Source: Arenibacter palladensis (GTDB taxonomy: Bacteria; Bacteroidota; Bacteroidia; Flavobacteriales; Flavobacteriaceae). Taken from it: DNA of 64,000 nucleotides. The stretch is from positions 1,364,001 to 1,428,000 of the forward strand of contig NZ_FQUX01000001.1 of assembly GCF_900129275.1 (NCBI RefSeq). The letters run 5' to 3'. The position numbers were made by a program, and so were the translations under genes. The notes beneath the pieces were generated by a model that saw nothing but the letters and a program-made list of their open reading frames with translations, had not been told where the DNA came from and searched no databases. Numbering within the stretch: the first letter of the stretch is position 1; every line of letters starts with the position of its first letter. Shown here one piece after another: positions 1-9,350 of this stretch.

Positions 1-822
1 TTTGAGCTTAGAAATGATTTTTCAGGAACCGTAAAATTATTATTTCAACCTGGAGAGGAATTAATGCCTGGTGGGGCTACTCTGGTAATGAAAGAGGCCG
101 CCTATAAGTCCATAGGTCCCATACCCCATTTGGGACAACATGTAATGCCAAATATTCCTGCTGGAAAGGTAGGTTTTAGGCCTGGACTATTTATGGCCAG
201 TATGGACGAAATTTATATTACCATCCTTGGTAAAGGAGGTCATGCTGCAGTGCCAGAAGAATGTATAGACCCAATTCTCATTGCCTCGCATGTTATTGTT
301 GCGGCTCAGCAAGTGGTTAGCAGAATGGCTTCGCCCAAAACGCCCAGTGTCTTGTCTTTTGGTCGTATTATTGGGGATGGCGCCAATAACGTAATACCGG
401 ATAAGGTAATTATTGAAGGTACTTTTAGAACCTACGATGAGGAATGGAGAACAGAGGCCATTGACAAACTGACTAAGATGGTAAAATCCATAGCCGAGGG
501 GATGGGAGCAGAATGTATTGTGGATATTCCAAGGGGGTATCCACATTTAAAAAATGACCAGGAATTGACGAATGCGATGAAAAAGGGGGCAATAGACTAC
601 CTTGGATCGGACAATGTGGTTGACCTGGATTTATGGATGGCTGCCGAAGATTTTGCTTACTACACCCAAAAAAATCAGGCCTGCTTTTATTTGTTGGGGG
701 TAGGGAATACGGAAAAGGGAATTACTTCTGGTTTACATACCCCAACCTTCAACATAGATGAATCGTCTTTGGAAACAGGAGGGGGCTTAATGGCCTGGCT
801 GGCTTTGGAATCTCTGGTTTAG
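1..822 (+). CDS. M20-family amidohydrolase (N-acyl amino acid hydrolase type), 5' truncated
   Basis: The reading frame is open from base 1, so the start lies outside the window; the ATG at 64 is internal. The visible 273 residues are the C-terminal two thirds of an M20D metallopeptidase, a family that removes acyl groups from amino acids or acts on hippurate-like amides using two metal ions. Seen here are the catalytic-Glu motif FQPGEE just before the ATG at 64, the dimerisation-domain signature GKGGHAA, and the late motifs MAAEDFAYY and GLHTPTFNIDE, which carry metal-binding residues. The substrate is not predictable. The gene converges with the antiporter, with only 8 bp between stop codons and no visible terminator. 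Confidence 0.9.
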   Translation, partial: FELRNDFSGTVKLLFQPGEELMPGGATLVMKEAAYKSIGPIPHLGQHVMPNIPAGKVGFRPGLFMASMDEIYITILGKGGHAAVPEECIDPILIASHVIVAAQQVVSRMASPKTPSVLSFGRIIGDGANNVIPDKVIIEGTFRTYDEEWRTEAIDKLTKMVKSIAEGMGAECIVDIPRGYPHLKNDQELTNAMKKGAIDYLGSDNVVDLDLWMAAEDFAYYTQKNQACFYLLGVGNTEKGITSGLHTPTFNIDESSLETGGGLMAWLALESLV

Positions 823-830
823 AAGCTATA

Positions 831-2075
831 TTAGTTAGCGTGGGATAACCTTTTCACCAGTTTTTCTACAGTTAAACCTTGAACAAGGATAGAAAAGACG
901 ACGACCACATAGGTAATGACCAAGAAAAGATCCCGATGCATTTCGGCGGTAAGTCCCAATGCCAAGGCAATGGAAATACCTCCTCTTAACCCGCCCCAAG
1001 TCATGATAATGTTGGTATTGGGGACAAAATCCAGCTTTTTCTTAAAGAAGTTGATGGGCAATAATAGGGAAAGGTATCTGCAAGCCAATACCACTGGAAT
1101 GGCAATTAGACCAGCAATAAAATAATTGAGTTCAATGGTGAGGACCAAAATTTCCATGCCAATAAGAACAAACAATATGGTATTTAAAAGAATGTCCAGC
1201 AATTCCCAAAATTTATCCACATAGGTCTCTGTGGTCTCTGACATTGCTGCGTTTCTTACTTTGTCGTTGCCTACAACGAGTCCAGCAGTTACCATGGCCA
1301 AGGGAGCTGATAAATGTAGTTGATGTGCAATGACAGTACCCGTCATTACTGCCGCCAAGGTGATAATAACCTCAATATCATAGTCATCTATAGATTTCAT
1401 GAGCCTAAAGGTGATCCATCCTAATAGCAGGCCCAAAACAAGTCCCCCGATTACTTCTTGACCAAACAATTTTAGAATTTCGCTCGCACCCGTTTCGCTA
1501 CTTCCAAAGGAAGCAATCTGAAAAATGGTTAAGAAAACCACTACACCAACCCCATCGTTGAACAGTGATTCCCCTACAATTTTGGTTTCCAATTTTTTAG
1601 GTACCCCGGCTTTTTTAAGGATGCCAAGAACAGCAATGGGATCGGTCGGGGATATAAGGGCCCCAAAAAGTAAACAATACACATAGTCTATAGGTAAACC
1701 AACGACATTTAAAGTATAGTACATGGCCGATCCTACCAAGAATGTGGAGACCAAAACCCCTAGGGTGGCAAAGGCAAAGACGGGCCATCGCTGTACTTTT
1801 AACTGTTCAAAATTGGTATGCAGAGCCCCGGCAAATAAAAGAAAGCTCAACATTACATCCATCAATACGGTTCTAAAATCGATATGCGTAATGATATATT
1901 TTTCAGCATTTAATAGAGTGTCATCAAACCCACTTATGGCAAAAATGACTAGGGTAAATACAATGGTAATAAGCATTAGGCCAATAGCATTGGGTAATTT
2001 TAAAAACCGAACATTGATATATCCAAAAATGGCAGAAAGAAAAATCAATACAGTGGCAATAGTGAAATAGTCCAT
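831..2075 (-). CDS. CPA1-family Na+(K+)/H+ antiporter
   Basis: A 414-residue protein that is almost entirely hydrophobic helices, consistent with about 12 membrane segments in the inner membrane. It carries the CPA1/NhaP hallmarks: TDP at residues 144-146 in ISPTDPIAVLG, and the paired Asn-Asp at 173-174 in ESLFNDGVGVVVF, which forms the ion-binding site in this family. Such proteins exchange cytoplasmic sodium or potassium for protons, a role that fits a marine bacterium. The length is normal for forms lacking the long cytoplasmic tail. It starts at an ATG and is transcribed alone. Confidence 0.9.
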   Translation of the reverse strand: MDYFTIATVLIFLSAIFGYINVRFLKLPNAIGLMLITIVFTLVIFAISGFDDTLLNAEKYIITHIDFRTVLMDVMLSFLLFAGALHTNFEQLKVQRWPVFAFATLGVLVSTFLVGSAMYYTLNVVGLPIDYVYCLLFGALISPTDPIAVLGILKKAGVPKKLETKIVGESLFNDGVGVVVFLTIFQIASFGSSETGASEILKLFGQEVIGGLVLGLLLGWITFRLMKSIDDYDIEVIITLAAVMTGTVIAHQLHLSAPLAMVTAGLVVGNDKVRNAAMSETTETYVDKFWELLDILLNTILFVLIGMEILVLTIELNYFIAGLIAIPVVLACRYLSLLLPINFFKKKLDFVPNTNIIMTWGGLRGGISIALALGLTAEMHRDLFLVITYVVVVFSILVQGLTVEKLVKRLSHAN

Positions 2076-2250
2076 TTGGTGGAGTCGTTTTTACAAAAAT
2101 AGGATATAACTTTTAAGAATGTAGGCTATATCCAAGTTGAAATTTAATACCGTAGGGATCGACTTCATTTTTTTAGGGAATAAATTTTTTCCTGTATAAC
2201 AACCAACTAATGTTTTGTTTACTTTTAGACCTACCATAGGGTATTGTGCT

Positions 2251-3471
2251 ATGAAAGGCTATTTGCAGTATTTTATTAGTTTTCTGTTTGTTATGCTGAT
2301 TTATGGCATTCATATGTTGCCTGTGTCGGATAGTATGTTGAATGAAAACAACACCAAGCTGTCCCATGTTTTTTTGGCATCCCAAATTAGATATCATCAG
2401 GAATTTGCACCCTTTGCAAGACGCCCATTAACGTCTTTGTTGATCGAAGGTTCCTCGGGTATTTTTGGCATTACTTTAGGGGAGTCCTTTGTACTTGTAA
2501 ACCTATTATTGTTGTTTTATAGTGGATTGTTGGTTTATAAGATTTCATTGAAGCTAAACGCAACAAGGGGGCAGGCACTATTTAACCAAGTGTTTTATTT
2601 TTTTACATTTTCCATCCTATTCGCTTTTTTTCCGCCTGTTTTCAGTTATGATGAGCCTCTGCAATATTGTTTGATCATGCTCGGTATTTTGGCTTTGATC
2701 CGTGAAAAGTGGCTGCATTATGTCCTCTTATTTTTGTTGGCAATTATTGCAAGGGAAAGTAGTTTATTTCTTATCCCCGGATTGGCCATTATTTTTTCAG
2801 GTTTTAGTTTGAAATCCAAGAATATGTGGTCCTTTTCCATAAAAAGAAAATTGCTTCTGCTTTTAGTGCCCCTGCCGCTTTATTTTATTTATTTGGGGAT
2901 ATTCTTATGGGCTACCGGTATTTGGAAAGAAACATCAGAAGTGGCAGCCAACAGGCTAAGCTGTTATTTTCAAAATTTTGGTACATATGCCAGTACTGTA
3001 GAATCTATAGTCTCTTTTTTTTTGGTTTTAGGTCCCAGTCTATATTTTCTTTATATGGGCAATAAGAATAAAATATATTCTGCAATGGAAAAAAAGTACG
3101 TTCAGGCCTTTTTACTCGCCCTCGTCATTAATACGCCTATTGTGATGGTGGCTGCATTGTCCAGGGAATCCAGGTTGTTTGCTTTGCCGCTTATTTTTTT
3201 GTGGCCTTTGGCCGGGCAATTGTTTGGAAAGGAATTGGCGCTTTTAAAGAGGCTCAATTTGTATTTGAATTGCTTTAAAGATTGGAGATATAGTGTGTTG
3301 CTGCTGGTTTTGTCCTTAATAAGTTACGCGGTTGCGTATAGGTTGTATATACCCAGTTTTCCATCCAAGGATAATTTTTTTAACGAGTATTTATTTGTAA
3401 TGCTTTTGATTATGTCGGTGCACTTTTTATTTGTTAATTTTTTAAAGAGAACTATGGGAGCCTCAAGGTAA
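2251..3471 (+). CDS. Polytopic membrane protein of unknown function
   Basis: A 406-residue protein made of about ten hydrophobic helices separated by short basic loops. I start it at the ATG at 2251; an in-frame TTG at 2215 is possible but adds a polar stretch with no ribosome-binding signal. The early loop FAPFARRPL followed by membrane helices recalls integral-membrane glycosyltransferase-like or O-antigen-polymerase-like proteins, but I see no diagnostic catalytic motif, so function is left open. It stands alone on the plus strand between two minus-strand genes. Confidence 0.8.
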   Translation: MKGYLQYFISFLFVMLIYGIHMLPVSDSMLNENNTKLSHVFLASQIRYHQEFAPFARRPLTSLLIEGSSGIFGITLGESFVLVNLLLLFYSGLLVYKISLKLNATRGQALFNQVFYFFTFSILFAFFPPVFSYDEPLQYCLIMLGILALIREKWLHYVLLFLLAIIARESSLFLIPGLAIIFSGFSLKSKNMWSFSIKRKLLLLLVPLPLYFIYLGIFLWATGIWKETSEVAANRLSCYFQNFGTYASTVESIVSFFLVLGPSLYFLYMGNKNKIYSAMEKKYVQAFLLALVINTPIVMVAALSRESRLFALPLIFLWPLAGQLFGKELALLKRLNLYLNCFKDWRYSVLLLVLSLISYAVAYRLYIPSFPSKDNFFNEYLFVMLLIMSVHFLFVNFLKRTMGASR

Positions 3472-3510
3472 GGACAATGTGGCTGATTACTTTTTCAATT
3501 ACTCTCCAAC

Positions 3511-4122
3511 CTACCTATGTAATACTGTTACCACTAAATTGGGATCAGGAGGTATGGTGGAATTGTCGAATTCCTTTCTGTGCGTAATTCCCAATGTATC
3601 ATAGGATGCCAATACTAGATCTAAATAACCCTTTTCTACAATGCTATTGTCCCTGTCCCTTTCAGGATTGAACTCATTTGACGGCAGTGCCTTGTAGGCA
3701 TATATTATACCATTTTCAAAATTGTATTCTTCAACCCGATCGGTGACATCAATTCTGGTATAACCTAATTCAAATTCATCAAACAATGCCAATTCTTCCG
3801 GGGTCACAAAATATAAAGTGCAGTTTAATCGTATGTCCTTATTCTCAATAATATTTAAAAAAATAGACTTTTCGTAAGTCATTTTGCTGTTATTGTCAAA
3901 AGAATAGGATTCATAGTTTATATATTCTGCAGGGAAATTTGGGTCGTTATTGGGAGCAACAAAATTCCAGGCCCTCTGCAGACCATTCAAATGTACCAAA
4001 TAGATTGAATCTTGATATTTTCTGCCTAATACTTCTTCAACACTCTTTAGAGAGGATAACATGCCATATCCTATCATTCCTACTTTTCCCTCTTGGATTT
4101 TTATAGTGGATTTTTTGTTCAT
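3511..4122 (-). CDS. Gamma-glutamylcyclotransferase-like fold protein
   Basis: A 203-residue soluble protein without a signal peptide. MIGYGMLSS near the N-terminus resembles the glycine-rich YGSL loop of the GGCT/AIG2-like fold. LALFDEFELGYTRIDVT around residues 111-127 resembles the family's E..GY.R..V segment, and EKGYLDLVLASY matches the usual late helix. GGCT-fold enzymes release 5-oxoproline from gamma-glutamyl compounds, but many relatives have no known substrate. It lies downstream of the SRPBCC gene on the same strand across a gap of about 150 bp. The fold call is from motif resemblance only. Confidence 0.6.
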   Translation of the reverse strand: MNKKSTIKIQEGKVGMIGYGMLSSLKSVEEVLGRKYQDSIYLVHLNGLQRAWNFVAPNNDPNFPAEYINYESYSFDNNSKMTYEKSIFLNIIENKDIRLNCTLYFVTPEELALFDEFELGYTRIDVTDRVEEYNFENGIIYAYKALPSNEFNPERDRDNSIVEKGYLDLVLASYDTLGITHRKEFDNSTIPPDPNLVVTVLHR

Positions 4123-4271
4123 ATTTATTTAAACTAATGTGTTGCTATTATATGTGTTGTGTATAAATGGTGATGGACTATATATTACTTGAATATCCGG
4201 TCCATTTCGATAACCTTTCTGACCATCAGGCTCAAAATTAGTCGAATTTTGCAATGCTATATTTGTGAATA

Positions 4272-4727
4272 TTAAAATATTTCATCCAAAGCTTTTGTTC
4301 TATACTCAAATATCTCCTTCAGCTTTCCCTTTATAATAAGAGTATTGGCGATACTCCCCAGTAGTCCCAAAGGTGGCTGGTAGCTAACAATATCTGTCAT
4401 TAAAGTTCCGTTGGGAATGGATTCTATAATATGTTGATGGTGCCATATCCTGTATGGACCAACCCTTTGTTCATCAACAAAATAGCTGTTTTCCTTTAAG
4501 TGGGTAATTTCAGTAACCCAAGTTGTTTTAATTCCGAACAAGGGTGAAACCTTGTAGCTTATAATCATTCCAGCGTACATTTTGGAAGGAACGTCTTTGG
4601 AAGTGATATCAAAGCCCATATAATCCGGGGTTATTTTTTTTAGATTGGCGGGGTCGGAAATAAATTCCCATACCTTCTCAACGGGGGCGTTGATTTCTTG
4701 TGTTTTTTTAAATTGATAAAATCCCAT
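4272..4727 (-). CDS. SRPBCC (START-like) ligand-binding protein
   Basis: A 151-residue cytoplasmic protein. The opening FKKTQEINAPVEKVWEFISD with a following NLKKITPDYMGF is the typical first strand and helix of SRPBCC polyketide-cyclase/START-like proteins, which have a deep hydrophobic cavity. The later WHHQHIIES and MTDIVSYQPP strands also fit the fold. The ligand is unknown. It begins 14 bp downstream of the dedA-like gene on the same strand, so the two are probably co-transcribed. Confidence 0.85.
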   Translation of the reverse strand: MGFYQFKKTQEINAPVEKVWEFISDPANLKKITPDYMGFDITSKDVPSKMYAGMIISYKVSPLFGIKTTWVTEITHLKENSYFVDEQRVGPYRIWHHQHIIESIPNGTLMTDIVSYQPPLGLLGSIANTLIIKGKLKEIFEYRTKALDEIF

Positions 4728-4741
4728 ATGTACTAGATGTA

Positions 4742-5383
4742 TTAGTTAGAATTTGATTTCTTTTTTAATAATAATGAAAATACGAGGGGTAGCGTTGTAA
4801 TTATTATTAAGCTGAGGAAGATTAGTCCATAATTATTCTTGACCCAAGTAATTTCACCAACAAAAAAACCTGTCAATAAAAAAAGGCTTATCCATAAAAT
4901 AGCCCCTAAAATAGTATTCTTTAAAAATAAACGGCGTTCCATATAGACCATACCGGCCAAAAATGGAATATAGGTTCTAATAATTGGGAAAAAACGTCCG
5001 ACAATTATTGCCCTTCCCCCGTGTTTATCATAAAATTTCTGGGCTTTTGGCAGATGTTTCAACAAGTATTTCTTTAGAAAATAATTTTCGCTGCGTTGCA
5101 ATTTTTCACCCAAATATTTTCCAGTGATAAAATTTAGAAGGTTTCCAATAATGGCGGCTATTATAAGAATTACCAGCAATATCCAAATGTTTAGGTTGGT
5201 CGAAGCGGCAACTACCCCGGCCGAAAACAATAATCCATCCCCAGGCAAAAAAGGAAAGACGATAAGACCGGTCTCGAGCATAATGATAAAAAAAAGTAGC
5301 ACATAGGCGTAATAAACATTATTGGCCACCAAGGCCAATAAAGCATCATCGGTATGCAATATTATTTCTAATAACCTGTCCAT
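4742..5383 (-). CDS. DedA/VTT-domain membrane protein
   Basis: A 213-residue inner-membrane protein of the DedA family, proteins implicated in lipid (undecaprenyl phosphate or phospholipid) translocation and envelope homeostasis. Diagnostic segments are FPFLPGDGLLF near residue 45 and GRFFPIIRTYIPFLAGM near residue 125, the latter with the conserved arginine and proline pattern. About five membrane segments are visible and the tail is basic. It is the first gene of a likely two-gene transcript with the SRPBCC gene 14 bp downstream. Confidence 0.9.
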   Translation of the reverse strand: MDRLLEIILHTDDALLALVANNVYYAYVLLFFIIMLETGLIVFPFLPGDGLLFSAGVVAASTNLNIWILLVILIIAAIIGNLLNFITGKYLGEKLQRSENYFLKKYLLKHLPKAQKFYDKHGGRAIIVGRFFPIIRTYIPFLAGMVYMERRLFLKNTILGAILWISLFLLTGFFVGEITWVKNNYGLIFLSLIIITTLPLVFSLLLKKKSNSN

Positions 5384-5997
5384 TGTAATGTAATTATTTA
5401 GAATCCCTTGTTTATTTCAGTTGAAAATAATGCGGTTGGGAAGTACTTAGTCCTGTACTTAGGGTAAAATTGTTGCCCTAATATTGCCATGGCTACAATA
5501 TTGTGGTAGTTGTGTTATGGCAAAACGTAGATTTTCCATTGTAAAAATAGTTTATTAAATGTACGTAATATCTCCTATGATAAGATGAGGTCCTTAATAA
5601 AATAAATAAATATTAGGTAAGCTTTAAGAAACCGTTCTTGGGTTTTTATTGTTAAACCTCTTTAAAGTTGTTGTTGAATTCGTTGGGGCAAGCAAGATAA
5701 ATAGCTTTAAAGTTAAAGATAATTAGATTCATAGTTATTATTGATTGAAACCGAGTCTTGTAAATAACTTTTCCAATTGCTATTTATTCATAATTCCATA
5801 GATATTACAACAATTAATTAGTGTCTAGGAAGTGTGAAATAATCGGCAAAAACCAGGGAGGAATTAATCAAAAAAATCGTAGTCACGCCTTATAATGTGT
5901 GACTACGATTTTAATGAATAAAAAATCGGGTTTTTGGTCCTTTGCTGCAAGTATCTTTGTAAGTGCTATTGGACCTTAAATCTGTCTTATTCCAAAA
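5384..5997. other. Gene-free interval of about 0.6 kb
   Basis: No convincing coding frame occurs here; short open frames are AT-rich and lack family features. The interval holds the upstream region of the dedA-like gene at its left end and a strong hairpin terminator at 5873-5912 for the cupin gene at its right end. The stretch 5420-5860 is AT-rich with no clear repeat or structured RNA. Confidence 0.6.
5873..5912 (-). terminator. Rho-independent terminator after the cupin gene
   Basis: A perfect 14-bp inverted repeat (AAAATCGTAGTCAC at 5873-5886, its complement at 5899-5912) has a 12-nt loop. Read on the minus strand it lies about 85 bp past the cupin stop codon and ends in a run of T residues. 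The arms end in A and T runs on both sides, so it could also act in the other direction. Confidence 0.8.
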
Positions 5998-6540
5998 TTA
6001 AACAAAGGAAATACCTTGCTTTGCACATATCTCCGCTACTTTTTGAAAGTCTGGTGGGCCGGGTGGTAGTTGGGCTAATTCCTCAAACATATGTTCTATT
6101 CCGGCCGGAAAAGCAGAGGTAATCATTTTGGCCTTTTCGGTACCCACAACTGTCCAGGAATGTGGAATGTTTTTTGGGGCAAAGGCCACATCTCCCTCAT
6201 TTAAGACTGTGGTTTCCCCATCGACCATTATTTCGATTTGTCCTTTAATTACCCTAAATATTTCATCTTCCTTGGTATGGATGTGTGGAGGTATGCCTAC
6301 CCCGGGTTCTACATTGTCTACCCATTCCACTATCTGGTTTCCAGTTTCGCTGCCCACTAGTTTATGGGTCTGAATATCCCCAATTACATTTAAGACATTT
6401 CCTTCCTCGTCCTTAATGATTTTTGGTTCTGTCTTTATAGAATATTCGTTGGCCGAAGCCGACTGACATTGTACCATACCAGGCATCATCACCATGCCCA
6501 ACCCTATTCCGGATGCTTTTAAAAATTTTTTCCTGTCCAT
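5998..6540 (-). CDS. Exported cupin-domain protein
   Basis: A 180-residue protein. The N-terminus MDRKKFLKASGIGLG is Tat-like (Rieske/oxidoreductase type) and is followed by a possible lipobox cysteine at residue 25. The cupin core is clear: G-P-P-H86-x-H88-x4-E93-x6-G100, then PKNIPH127SW, giving the usual three-His one-Glu metal site. Cupins bind metals or small molecules; the substrate is unknown. It lies 87 bp downstream of an AraC-type regulator on the same strand and is followed by a strong terminator, so the regulator may control or be co-transcribed with it. Confidence 0.85.
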   Translation of the reverse strand: MDRKKFLKASGIGLGMVMMPGMVQCQSASANEYSIKTEPKIIKDEEGNVLNVIGDIQTHKLVGSETGNQIVEWVDNVEPGVGIPPHIHTKEDEIFRVIKGQIEIMVDGETTVLNEGDVAFAPKNIPHSWTVVGTEKAKMITSAFPAGIEHMFEELAQLPPGPPDFQKVAEICAKQGISFV

Positions 6541-6627
6541 AATATTGTTTTTAGAGTCAGCAAATTAGGTCAATACCTAAAGCAAGGGAATGTGAAAAAC
6601 AGGGTATATCCTTAGATTTTGCCGCTT

Positions 6628-7431
6628 TTAGCTTTCTCTAAGCATGGATGGGGTAATTCCAGTGTGTTTTTTAAAAAAATAACTGAAATAATCTGGAGAG
6701 GAGAAGCCGAGTTCAAAGCAGATTTCTTTGATGGTTTTATCCGTAAATTTTAACTGGTGACGAGAGCTCATTATTCTTTTTTCGGTTATAACGGCCTTTG
6801 CGTTAACACCAATGGTTTCCTTTATGCATTCATTTAAATAGTTGTCGGATACATTGAGCATCTCTGCATAGTCGCTTACCTTATGATTCACGGAAAAGCG
6901 TTTGTCTACCAGTTTTTTGAATTTATAAACGAGCGTCTTTTTTGCGTTATTTTCCGATATGACCGATTTAATGTTGCATTGCCCGTCACAATAGACAAAA
7001 ATGGTGTTTAATAAGGAAATTATGGCATCGTCCTTATGGTTAAGTTCCGATCCTATAAGTTCGTCCAGCATTTCCAAAATAGACTGAACCCTATTTTCTA
7101 TACCAGGAGAGAGATTTATTTTAGGAATTGCATCTGAGGTAAAGAGCCTTACTTCGTTAATGTGAAGTTTGCTCAACAATGGGTTGTCCAATATTTCTTG
7201 GGACAAATACAAGATATAACCAGAGGACGAGCCCGTATTTTCCTTTATTAGTTTCCAATCGATACTAGGGCGAAGAAAGAAAAGCGAATTGGATACATTT
7301 CTGTACCGGATCTTGTCTATTTCAAGCCATTTTACTCCGTTTTTAATCCAGAAAAGCGAATAATACCCCTCATATTTTTTTGAGGTGGTATTGTTTACTA
7401 TTCGCGATATTTTTATGGCTTCTGGATCCAT
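6628..7431 (-). CDS. AraC-family transcriptional regulator
   Basis: A 267-residue cytoplasmic DNA-binding protein. The C-terminal 100 residues form two helix-turn-helix units: VSDYAEMLNVSDNYLNECIKE, then IKEICFELGFSSPDYFSYFFKKHTGITPS, the standard AraC/XylS signature. The N-terminal 160 residues resemble the beta-rich sensing domain of flavobacterial AraC proteins and would bind an effector that cannot be named. I use the ATG at 7431; a TTG two codons upstream is the only alternative. It sits between the VOC gene and the cupin gene, both on the same strand. Confidence 0.9.
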   Translation of the reverse strand: MDPEAIKISRIVNNTTSKKYEGYYSLFWIKNGVKWLEIDKIRYRNVSNSLFFLRPSIDWKLIKENTGSSSGYILYLSQEILDNPLLSKLHINEVRLFTSDAIPKINLSPGIENRVQSILEMLDELIGSELNHKDDAIISLLNTIFVYCDGQCNIKSVISENNAKKTLVYKFKKLVDKRFSVNHKVSDYAEMLNVSDNYLNECIKETIGVNAKAVITEKRIMSSRHQLKFTDKTIKEICFELGFSSPDYFSYFFKKHTGITPSMLRES

Positions 7432-7606
7432 AGACAAAGGTGCAGCCTGTTATTATTTGGTGCCCATCAGGCTGTAACAATTTTCGGAAGAAATATCCGA
7501 AATATAAATATGCAAAAACTTTGGGGGAATAGCAAGGTTGGTATGGGATAAATGCTAAGAATCCTCGGTTTATGACGGGGGCTTGGTATATTACATTGAT
7601 GGATTA

Positions 7607-7954
7607 CTACTTATCGGACCAAACGGCAAGTTCGTTGCCCGAAGGGTCTTTAAAATGGAATCTGTGCCCTCCGGGGAAAGAGAAAATATCTTTTGAGATT
7701 TTCCCACCCGCTTCGATTATCTTGTTTTTTATAAGCTTAAGATTGGAATGAAATAATACAACGAGTGCACCATTTACAATTTCATTATCGGTCTTTTCAA
7801 ATCCACCTTCGAGCCCACTTTCTGAAAATGCGATATAGGTTGGACCATAATCTGTAAATTTCCAATCAAAGGAAGATTCATAGAACATTTTAGTTTCTAT
7901 TAAGTCTTTCGACTTGAACTCTACATAGTTAATGTGGCTGTCTTTTGCTTGCAT
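7607..7954 (-). CDS. VOC-family (glyoxalase/bleomycin-resistance fold) protein
   Basis: A compact 115-residue protein of one VOC unit. INYVEFKSKDLIETKMFYESSFDWKF at the start and GGHRFHFKDPSGNELAVWSD at the end are the standard beta-alpha-beta and final strand of the family, including the late FxDPxGNxLxxW motif with a metal-ligand Glu. Single VOC proteins act as dimers as lyases, dioxygenases or drug-binding proteins; the substrate here is unknown. It is upstream of the AraC gene on the same strand with a 175-bp gap. Confidence 0.9.
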   Translation of the reverse strand: MQAKDSHINYVEFKSKDLIETKMFYESSFDWKFTDYGPTYIAFSESGLEGGFEKTDNEIVNGALVVLFHSNLKLIKNKIIEAGGKISKDIFSFPGGHRFHFKDPSGNELAVWSDK

Positions 7955-8103
7955 TTAGAGGAGTAGTTTATAATTGTACACTAGTTTTGGAATAAAATTA
8001 TCCATGGTTTTGGCAATGACCTCCGGATTTATATTTTGCTAGATAGAAATGTAAGTGCGATTTTCCCCATTTTTTCGGTATACCTTATCTTAAATCAAAT
8101 GGA

Positions 8104-9069
8104 TTATTCCGATACGGTAAACGTTTTTAACATCCCTTTTTTCATAGTGTTGGGAACTTCTGAAATAAAGGCATAATTACCCGGTTCAAGATCCACTTCG
8201 AAATAACCAACACTACCGGCAGGGCTATCATTAACGCCACCCAAAAAGGTGACGCCTTCCGGGGCGGGGGTGATAAGTCCCTTTGGATCGGCCCAATTCA
8301 TCCAATTTTCAAGAGCCTCAAGATTGGTGGTATCCGCTAATTTAACCAAATTCACATCATGTCCTACAAAGTTTTCATGTGTAATCTGGTCCTTGAATTC
8401 CACTGAAAACACTTGTGGGCCTTTGGCAATGGATCCATTATAATTAATGCCCTCTGTACTGGAAATAGTAATGGTTATTGTAGGTATTGGGGGTGAAACG
8501 TTGCTTTTATCTTTGGAAACTATAATGGGTTTTGCCATGCCCATGGAAGAGTGGAATTTTCCATTGGGCATTTTTACGTAACACTCCATAAGGTAATATC
8601 CAGGCTCCAAATTAACTGTGGTAGTACTGTTCTTCTTTGGTGAAACCAAGCCGGATCCACCTGAAAAAACTACTTCAAAAAACCACGCGGGGAGATTGTT
8701 GAATTCGGCAAACCCCGCTTCGGTTTTCCCTTCATTAATTAAGTCCATTCCCTTGTCGAAGGGAGGAAAGACTTCATTTTTGGTATTTAGTATCGTCTTG
8801 CCTTCGGGGTACTTATCCAATAAAAAGAAATGGGTTTCATTAGAGTTATTTTGATAATTAAATGTATTCCAGCCAAACGGAATGGTGTCAGGGCTTATAA
8901 AGTCCATAACCGTTGTTGTAATCTGGACAATGCCATCCTTTTTGGCAACCAATTTTTCCTCGGTTTTAGCCTTTTTATCAGGTCCGCAACCGTGCAGTAT
9001 AAACGTTAAAATAATTAATGCTGTAATGACATATCCGTGACTTTTAAAGAAGGGTGGTAGTGTTTTCAT
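8104..9069 (-). CDS. Lipoprotein with two cupredoxin-like domains
   Basis: A 321-residue protein read from the ATG at 9069; a longer frame to 9150 has no supporting features. Residues 12-28 form a lipoprotein signal ending in LHGC. Two beta-rich modules follow, each ending in the same pattern: LEPGYYLMECYVKMPNGKFHSSMGM, and LEPGNYAFISEVPNTMKKGM. This spacing resembles the last strands of cupredoxins, and the first copy keeps Cys, His and Met in the order expected for copper ligands, while the second lacks Cys and His. Electron transfer or copper binding is possible but unproven. It is transcribed alone on the minus strand. Confidence 0.6.
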   Translation of the reverse strand: MKTLPPFFKSHGYVITALIILTFILHGCGPDKKAKTEEKLVAKKDGIVQITTTVMDFISPDTIPFGWNTFNYQNNSNETHFFLLDKYPEGKTILNTKNEVFPPFDKGMDLINEGKTEAGFAEFNNLPAWFFEVVFSGGSGLVSPKKNSTTTVNLEPGYYLMECYVKMPNGKFHSSMGMAKPIIVSKDKSNVSPPIPTITITISSTEGINYNGSIAKGPQVFSVEFKDQITHENFVGHDVNLVKLADTTNLEALENWMNWADPKGLITPAPEGVTFLGGVNDSPAGSVGYFEVDLEPGNYAFISEVPNTMKKGMLKTFTVSE

Positions 9070-9350
9070 GGTATTGCTTTTTCCAATGTATATAGTGTAA
9101 AACGGTAGCGGGCAATTTATGAAAAGAACTGCACGCTTAGGGATGTTCAAATCTATACTGTGGGGAATCTTTTGACTGGAGGGAGTTTAGGAGGGGTGAT
9201 TTGCTGATTCAAAATACGAATGTAAACGGTAAAAAGCAAATGCTACCTCCAATTTTGGCCCTGTTACCAATCATTAATTTTTATACTTGGGTAGGGCGAA
9301 GGAGTAGGTAGGACTATTTTGTTGACTTTTTTTTCTATATGTACCCTTCC

